Positions 62,415 to 64,000 of a stretch of DNA of 64,000 nt are shown here, in pieces. The notes below the pieces were generated by a model that was not told where the DNA came from, did not search any database, and saw only the letters and a program-made list of their open reading frames with translations. This DNA is from an uncultured Eubacterium sp. (GTDB taxonomy: Bacteria > Bacillota > Clostridia > Peptostreptococcales > Anaerovoracaceae): positions 1 through 64,000 of the forward strand of contig CALCFD010000046.1 of the NCBI GenBank assembly GCA_937900695.1, given 5' to 3'. Each line of letters starts with the position of its first letter. The stretch's first letter is position 1. Made by a program: the position numbers and the translations under genes.

Positions 62415-63788
62415 TTATTTCATAATTCTTCTTATCCATTTATTCTTTGTCAATGTATATGGAGGATATCTTAAAGGTATATCTATAAATCTACTCCCAA
62501 CTTCTATTCCTTTTTTTCTAGTAAAAGTCTCAAAAGTATATTTTCCATGATATGTACCCATTCCTGAATAACCTACACCTCCAAAAGGCAAACTGTTATT
62601 TGCAACATGCATTACCACATCATTTACGCATCCACCGCCGAAAGAAACTTCATCAATTACCTTTTTAACAACTTTTTTATTATTACTAAAAATATATAAG
62701 GCTAAAGGTTTTTCTCTATCTTTTATATTTTTAATTTCTTCGTCTAAATCACTATATCCTATAATAGGCAATACAGGACCAAATATCTCAGACTCCATAA
62801 TAGGGTCATCCCAACTAGCATCAACAACAATAGTAGGTTCTATACAAAGATTATATTTATTATATTTTCCTCCAATAATCTCATTTTTTTCTCTGCAACT
62901 TTCAATTTGTTCTACAAGTTCATTAAAATGCTTATCATTTACAATATGAACAAACTCTTCATTTTGCAGAGGATAATTATACATATCTTCAATCTCTTTT
63001 TTTAACTTATCTATAAATATTTTTTTAATACTCTCATCTATTAATAAATAATCTGGAGCAACACAAGTTTGACCACTATTTAAAAACTTTCCCCAACAAA
63101 GCCTTTTAGCCGCTAAATCTAAATCTGCAGTTTTATGAACAATACAAGGACTTTTGCCGCCTAATTCTAAAATAATAGGTGTTAAATTTTCAGAAGCAAA
63201 CTTCATTATTTCTTTAGCTCCATTCGGACTTCCAGTAAAGAAAATAAGGTCATATCTTCCATTTAAAATTTCTTCATTTGAAGTGCTAATATCTACACAA
63301 GCAACATAGTTTTCATCAAATATTGAACTTACTATCTCAAATATAATTTTATTTGTATGCTTACTATTTCTTGATGGTTTGATAATCACTGTATTGCCAC
63401 CGGCAATAGCTCCAACAAGCGGCATCATAGCAAGCTGAAATGGATAATTCCATGGTGCTAAAATAAGAGTTATACCAAAAGGTTCCCTATAAACAAAACT
63501 TGATGAAGGCATATGTGCAAACGGAGTCTTAACTCTTTTCCTCTTAGACCATTTGTTTAAATTCTTAATCATCATTTTAATCTCATCTAAAACAATACTT
63601 ACCTCCGTAAGATAACTCTCTGTTTTAGACTTATTAAGATCTGCTTTTAAAGCCGTAAAAATATCCTCTTCTCTTCTAATAATTTCCTCATACAGTTTTT
63701 TTAACATTATGAGCCTAAAATCTAAAGACTTCGTTTCATTACTATTAAAATATGCTCTTTGTTGTTTCTGTATGTCTAAAATATCCAT
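62415..63788 (-). CDS. Aldehyde dehydrogenase (AldH, fatty/aromatic aldehyde type)
   Basis: 457 residues from the ATG at 63788. APWNYPFQLAMMPLVGAIAGGNTVIIKPS carries the NAD(P) site residues. Catalytic glutamate 208 is in LELGGKSPC and cysteine 242 in NSGQTCVAPDY. The short form with a C-terminal hydrophobic end (FIDIPLRYPPYTLTKNKWIRRIM) is that of class 3-type aldehyde dehydrogenases acting on long-chain or aromatic aldehydes. An ATG 15 bases earlier lies before the AAAAGGTG site, so the second is preferred; it is one base after the stop of the upstream ORF. Confidence 0.93.
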   Translation of the reverse strand: MDILDIQKQQRAYFNSNETKSLDFRLIMLKKLYEEIIRREEDIFTALKADLNKSKTESYLTEVSIVLDEIKMMIKNLNKWSKRKRVKTPFAHMPSSSFVYREPFGITLILAPWNYPFQLAMMPLVGAIAGGNTVIIKPSRNSKHTNKIIFEIVSSIFDENYVACVDISTSNEEILNGRYDLIFFTGSPNGAKEIMKFASENLTPIILELGGKSPCIVHKTADLDLAAKRLCWGKFLNSGQTCVAPDYLLIDESIKKIFIDKLKKEIEDMYNYPLQNEEFVHIVNDKHFNELVEQIESCREKNEIIGGKYNKYNLCIEPTIVVDASWDDPIMESEIFGPVLPIIGYSDLDEEIKNIKDREKPLALYIFSNNKKVVKKVIDEVSFGGGCVNDVVMHVANNSLPFGGVGYSGMGTYHGKYTFETFTRKKGIEVGSRFIDIPLRYPPYTLTKNKWIRRIMK

Positions 63789-63789
63789 T

Positions 63790-64000
63790 TTACACCTTTT
63801 CATATCCAGCTGATATCATCATTTCATCAGCCTCTTCTTTTGTAAGCTTCATATTTATACATAAATCCATAATATCCTCTCTTGACATTTCAGGATCTTG
63901 AGCTTTACTTAAACAAATAAAAGCATCCTTATCCATCTTCAAATTACTAAAAGTTATTTCTCCTGATGCGATTTTTCTGTCATAATATCTAAAAAAAACA
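63790..64000 (-). CDS. C-terminal end of an unidentified ORF (partial)
   Basis: The frame is open from the right edge to a TAA at 63790-63792, giving the last 69 residues. They begin VFFRYYDRKIASGEITFSNL and end SREDIMDLCINMKLTKEEADEMMISAGYEKV. The end resembles the helical L-EEA-ELL--AGY tail seen in some Firmicutes regulatory proteins, but I do not recognise the family. It stops one base before the aldehyde dehydrogenase start, so the two are coupled. Confidence 0.65.
   Translation of the reverse strand, partial: VFFRYYDRKIASGEITFSNLKMDKDAFICLSKAQDPEMSREDIMDLCINMKLTKEEADEMMISAGYEKV

Noticed and set aside
1..64000. CRISPR arrays, prophage genes, toxin-antitoxin or defence systems
   Set aside because: No spaced direct repeats and no recognisable phage, toxin or defence genes were seen on either strand.

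Overview
The window looks like chromosomal backbone DNA from a low-GC, Gram-positive anaerobe of class Clostridia. Three things point there: the ispH gene is fused to ribosomal protein S1, a fusion typical of Clostridia; there is a secretin-less Tad/Flp pilus locus; and gene neighbourhoods such as mltG-trmR-U32, rpsU-yqeY and phoH-ybeY-cdd-era-recO are those of Firmicutes. Family level is uncertain. Every protein gene is on the minus strand; the only plus-strand gene I can support is tRNA-Leu(GAG) at 55104-55189. That bias fits a leading-strand segment. Starts use ATG, GTG and TTG. No gap without a gene exceeds about 170 bases. I see no CRISPR array and no complete IS element.

Layout, read in the direction of transcription (high to low coordinates). 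(1) 64000-62415: end of an unidentified ORF, coupled to an aldehyde dehydrogenase, then topoisomerase III (topB). (2) 60184-55254: polA (possibly leaderless), coaE and a lone peptide-type solute-binding protein, ending at a bidirectional terminator shared with tRNA-Leu(GAG). (3) 54965-51249: a large RND transporter with an extra coiled-coil block, followed by tRNA-Leu(CAA) and yajC. (4) 50557-34849: from one good promoter, a run secDF-relA-MBL-hemZ-hisS-aspS-nadD-yqeK-rsfS-leuS-rnj-ylbF, joining secretion, stringent response, tRNA charging, ribosome silencing and RNA decay. (5) 34837-28101: efp with its own promoter and terminator, then mltG-trmR-U32/trhP-CNNM-mtaB-hit, which contains three likely tRNA anticodon-loop modification genes. 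(6) 28090-27312: rpsU-yqeY. (7) 27265-24699: SRPBCC protein, MATE exporter, MTA/SAH nucleosidase. (8) 24709-16463: phoH-ybeY-cdd-era-recO-DUF4342-glyS-ppdK with a near-consensus promoter and a terminator.

(9) 16445-3902 is the most distinctive region. It holds a CpaE/TadZ-like ATPase, then a phosphate cassette nptA2-phoP-phoR and nptA1, then tadA-tadB-tadC-Flp pilin-TadE-like-DUF5702-TadE with zinc-type repeats-DUF6382-like. Each Na+/Pi transporter is preceded by four TTnACA-type hexamers at an exact 11-base period, the arrangement of a PhoP box. The sensor kinase has almost no extracytoplasmic loop and no PAS domain, and no pst or phoU genes are in view, but both transporters carry a C-terminal PhoU-like domain. 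This suggests a compact, self-contained phosphate-sensing unit.

(10) 3845-46: DUF308 membrane protein, rarA, ispH-rpsA and a terminator. Directly behind the terminator's T-tract, the first 45 bases of the window look like the 5' end of a group IIC intron running off the left edge, the insertion position typical of that intron class.

The functions are mostly housekeeping. The items most worth a second look are the group IIC intron edge, the phosphate module, the zinc-motif pseudopilin, the coiled-coil RND protein and the predicted leaderless polA mRNA. I did not find a clearly new defence or mobile system.
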